Source: Emydura subglobosa
Lineage: Eukaryota > Chordata > Testudines > Chelidae
NCBI GenBank assembly: GCA_007922225.1
Contig: ML679962.1
Span: 28,937,563-29,001,562, forward strand
DNA length: 64,000 bases
Direction of reading: 5' to 3'
A model generated the notes under the pieces. It was not told the DNA's origin, searched no databases, and worked only from the letters and a program-made list of their open reading frames with translations. Below, piece by piece: positions 60,861 to 64,000 of the stretch (its first letter is position 1; each line of letters begins with the position of its first letter). The position numbers were made by a program, and so were the translations under genes.

Positions 60861-63281
60861 TCCTAAGTTATACAAAGGGGCCGGATCTCATTACAGAACC
60901 TGTCCCTTTGTATTTCCTCTCTAACAGTGCTTAGCATAGCCGCTGTATGTCGGGTGGCGCTGGGGCAACGGGTTAGTTAATGTTTGTGAAATGTTTGGCA
61001 GATGTAATAAGTGCAGCAGTCCCAAGTTTTACAGGGATGTTATCTTTTTCTGCGAGGTCACGTGTTCCTCTAAGGCTCTACGTCAGATTGCATCCATTAG
61101 CACGCCTGCTGTACATGTCTTTGTACAGGATTGTTAAATGACATTCTTCTGTCTGACAAACTACAGCAGATATCTCCCTGGCCTTTTATCATTATCTGGT
61201 CCTGCAGCTGGCTTTCAGCTCACATGTCAGCGTTCATTTCCAAAGCACTTTAAATTAATTTGTAAAGCACAATATAAGATACTTTACTAACATCCAAATG
61301 TATTGCCTGTGCTGCCTCCATCCACTCATGCTGTAATTCTATCAAAGAGCAATCACGTTTGTGTGGCAAGATTTATTCATGATGAACCCATGCTGCTCAT
61401 TGCTTGTATATCCATTATTCTGTAGATAGTTAGAGGGTTTTTTCCTCTTATAATTTGTTCATTTGTTTGCTAGGGATAGCAAAGTAAATACATGATGCTA
61501 ATATAGGACCTGCCACTCAGCTAGACATGGTCATTCACAACTATACATTAACGGAACCCAGGGATCTGTGTCTGTCCCTTTGAAAAGTCCTCCCCAGTGG
61601 ATAAGATACTTTTTGTTCATTTTAAGGAGAAGCAGACTTGATATGACAGAAGCTAAAAGGATTCCAGGACTACAGTTACTAAGACCTCTTTTCTTCTTTA
61701 AAAAACCCCCACCCTCTTATTTTAACAATTTTTCGTACATTTGGGTTATTGCCTTTTCAGCACAGAAGACAGACAGTGTCGGAATCACATTTGTGTCTGT
61801 CTTCTTGAGACTGAAAAGAAAATGTTTTTTTAAAATTCGTTTGTTTATTAAGAAAACATCATTTCTGAGAAAAATTTGGCTTTTTTTTTTTTCCAATTAA
61901 CGAGGCTACCAGGGACTAGCTGCGGAGGACTCCAAGATGTGGGCTGTACTGAGCAGCACTCTTGATTTACCCTATTATGAATATCTGGTGCTGATCTTGA
62001 GTGCGTCAAATGAAAGAGAACCATTGTCAGAGTTCCGAGGATATAGATATTTTCCCCCTAATGTTACATTTAAATTCTTTCCATTTAACAGGAACTTAGA
62101 AGAATTTCACTAAAAATTATCTAGGAAATTAAAAGTTTCCCCTTCGCTCTTACACTGTTAAGAGTCTACTGTTTATGGGAAATCAAGGCAGCCAGTGAAG
62201 TACATAATTTCCACTGCCCAGTGATGAAAGTGCTGTTGCATTTGGTGAGATGCACCCAATAACATCTCCTGCTTTCTTTCTGTTATTTTGCTATTCTCTG
62301 CCTTAACTCCCCAACCTGCTAGAAATATGAAATTTGCCTCTGGCCCTATAGATTTTATATTAACCTATTTTTCAATCTTTAGCGAACAAAATCCTTTTTT
62401 TCCGCTGCTCTCTCTTCAGTGTGCTGAAAAATGGCATTGGTCTGGTCCTTCTCACTCTGAGCCTACTAGTCAGCTTTTCTCTGATTATTGCAAGATTTTG
62501 TTCTTTATGGTATAACTTAGCCAGAGACTCCTTGTTGGTCCTAAAAGACCATCCATAATGTATGACAAGCTGTTAGTCTGCAGTGCTGTACGCTACACTA
62601 TATGGTGTCCCCCTCTTCTGTTTGCATGAACAGATTATTCTTTTCTATCTGCTAACAACATACGGTATTGTGGTTGCACACAGGACTATTTTACTCACCT
62701 TATGTTGGGAATGAGAGGGGCATAGAAGCTAGTGTAGAAAGTGCCATGGGTGGATCCGCAACAGCTCTGAGGTCAGCGTGCAGCTACTAAAGGTTCAGAA
62801 GCCAAAGAAAGGGGTGGAGAGCTTGGGCAAATGACTGATCCTCCATGGTACCAGCCTATCTTTCTCTCCTGAGGATGTCTTATTGGTTAGCCACAATGTC
62901 CTCTTAAAGCTGTCATGGGGGATGACTGGGAAGGGGACCTGGGGAGGGAGGAGGACTTGGTGGTTTTTGCGTGTGCAAACTTCCAGTGTGTATATGCCTG
63001 CTGCATATATGTGTACAAGCAGAACACATGCATAATTACTCTATGTACCCAATTTGACACATGTTGAAGTTTGCATGCCCACGTGCACACGAGTTCTATG
63101 CGTGCAAAAATTGTTTATCAATAATTGTATGCTCAGAAATATAGACTTACAATATAATTGTCCCTGCAGTTTTAGGCCCTGATCCCACTTTATTCACATG
63201 AGTATTCTCCACCCATTGACTTAAAGGATATGAGCATTCCAGGTAGGTAGGAACATCTTTGAAAATTGACCCCCAAGGGTC

Positions 63282-63350
63282 CAATAGTGTAACATAGTGT
63301 AACATGAAGATAATAGTGTATTATTAAGATAATAGTGTAACATTAAGATA
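63282..63350. repeat. Short tandem repeat
   Basis: The units AATAGTGTAACAT, GAAGATAATAGTGTA and AAGATAATAGTGTAACATTA repeat three to four times with small indels. Confidence 0.8.
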
Positions 63351-64000
63351 AGTCCTCCTGTACAGAAAATTTGGTTACTCAGACGTCCTTACTTTTGTCC
63401 CACATCACCTTAAAGGTCTCTTAATGTAGTTTATATTACATGAATTTCCATCATTTAAAAATGTTATTATAACTTATTAATTGACCACTATGTATCACTA
63501 AAATTACATAATTACTAAAATATCTAATTATGCAATTTAGTTTGGGTAATCACATACTTACAATGTGTAATTTTCTCATTACGACTCATCCCTGTAATAA
63601 TATTCTTATCCATTTAGTCTTCTATGTAAAACATTTTGTGCCAAACAGAATGGGATGCGCCATACACTAGTTGAACAGCCATCCTGTGTGGATGAAAGTA
63701 CACGTGTAGGTGCCATATGTGGCATCCATTTTTTAAATGACCCATTTGTTACTAACAAGTTTGATCATATTGATTTCACTCTGGGGGGACAGTTTGTTTT
63801 ACACAACTCACCTGAGGGCCGCATTGACCTGCACCGGACAACCTTGTGGAACATCCGACCAACTGTACACACATACACGGAGTGCATGCACATACAAAGT
63901 CTACGCACGCACACACCCTGCATCCTGCACAGAGATGAGGCACTGTCCTGATCCTTTCACCAAAAACGTCTACAAAGACATTGAGGAATCTAGTGCTGAC

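Larger units (their letters stand above)
30520..64000 (+). other. IL1RAPL2: IL1RAPL2 intron downstream of the Ig2 exon (continues past the window)
   Basis: At least 33,481 bp with no further coding exon that I can recognise. The next expected exon encodes the Ig2-Ig3 linker. The intron contains most of the CR1 and palindromic repeats and the two GC-rich anomalies, listed separately. I see nothing specific in 31360-32130, 34700-35970, 37120-38690, 42430-45000, 46330-51380 (scattered short open frames only), 51860-53435, 59150-60350 or 60870-63280. Large introns in this part of the gene are usual for the family. Confidence 0.8.

Noticed and set aside
63655..63951. 98-codon frame near the right edge as a candidate exon
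   Set aside because: The peptide matches nothing I know, the last third is CA-rich low complexity, and no convincing acceptor or donor pair frames it.
30520..64000. Search for the next IL1RAPL2 exon
   Set aside because: I saw no splice-flanked frame in phase 1 resembling the Ig2-Ig3 linker or Ig3; the exon probably lies beyond the window.

Overview
This window is a piece of a vertebrate nuclear genome, most likely from a turtle. It is AT-rich and intron-dominated, and it carries CR1 LINE fragments, MIR-like SINEs, hAT-type miniature transposons and palindromic repeats of the kind I associate with chelonian genomes. A crocodilian or another sauropsid cannot be excluded. No bacterial-type operons, CRISPR arrays, rRNA or free-standing tRNA genes are visible.

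The only gene I can support is IL1RAPL2 (interleukin-1 receptor accessory protein-like 2), on the + strand. Three consecutive internal coding exons are present: 5549-5822, 24505-24691 and 30366-30519. Each has a consensus AG acceptor and GT donor. The phases join cleanly (1-2, 2-0, 0-1) into 205 codons covering the first two extracellular immunoglobulin domains. The signal-peptide exon lies upstream of the window; the third Ig domain, transmembrane segment and TIR domain lie downstream. The window therefore contains the end of one intron, two complete introns (18,682 and 5,674 bp) and at least 33.5 kb of a fourth.

The rest is intronic and is mainly a transposon record. Recognisable items are: a solo LTR with TG...CA ends and a 5-bp target duplication (4473-5124); a second LTR-like block flanked by a ~110-bp direct repeat (10293-11150); a 465-bp hAT element with a perfect 8-bp target duplication (9086-9550); two copies of a ~120-bp hAT-type MITE (8039-8163, 45430-45550); a palindromic element split by an antisense CR1 (40862-42420); several other CR1 fragments; two antisense LINEs that look L2-like; MIR-like SINEs and a shared SINE/LINE tail; and a dispersed palindromic repeat family with the core TTGACTTCAATGG. 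One repeat tail (8290-8378) contains a hammerhead-ribozyme-like core.

Two compositional anomalies stand out against the AT-rich background: a ~1.3 kb GC-rich block at about 57480-58790, with a degenerate minisatellite and two ~50-bp direct repeats exactly 1200 bp apart, and a smaller CpG-bearing patch at about 60490-60860. I could not identify either. All family assignments come from reading the sequence, without database searches.
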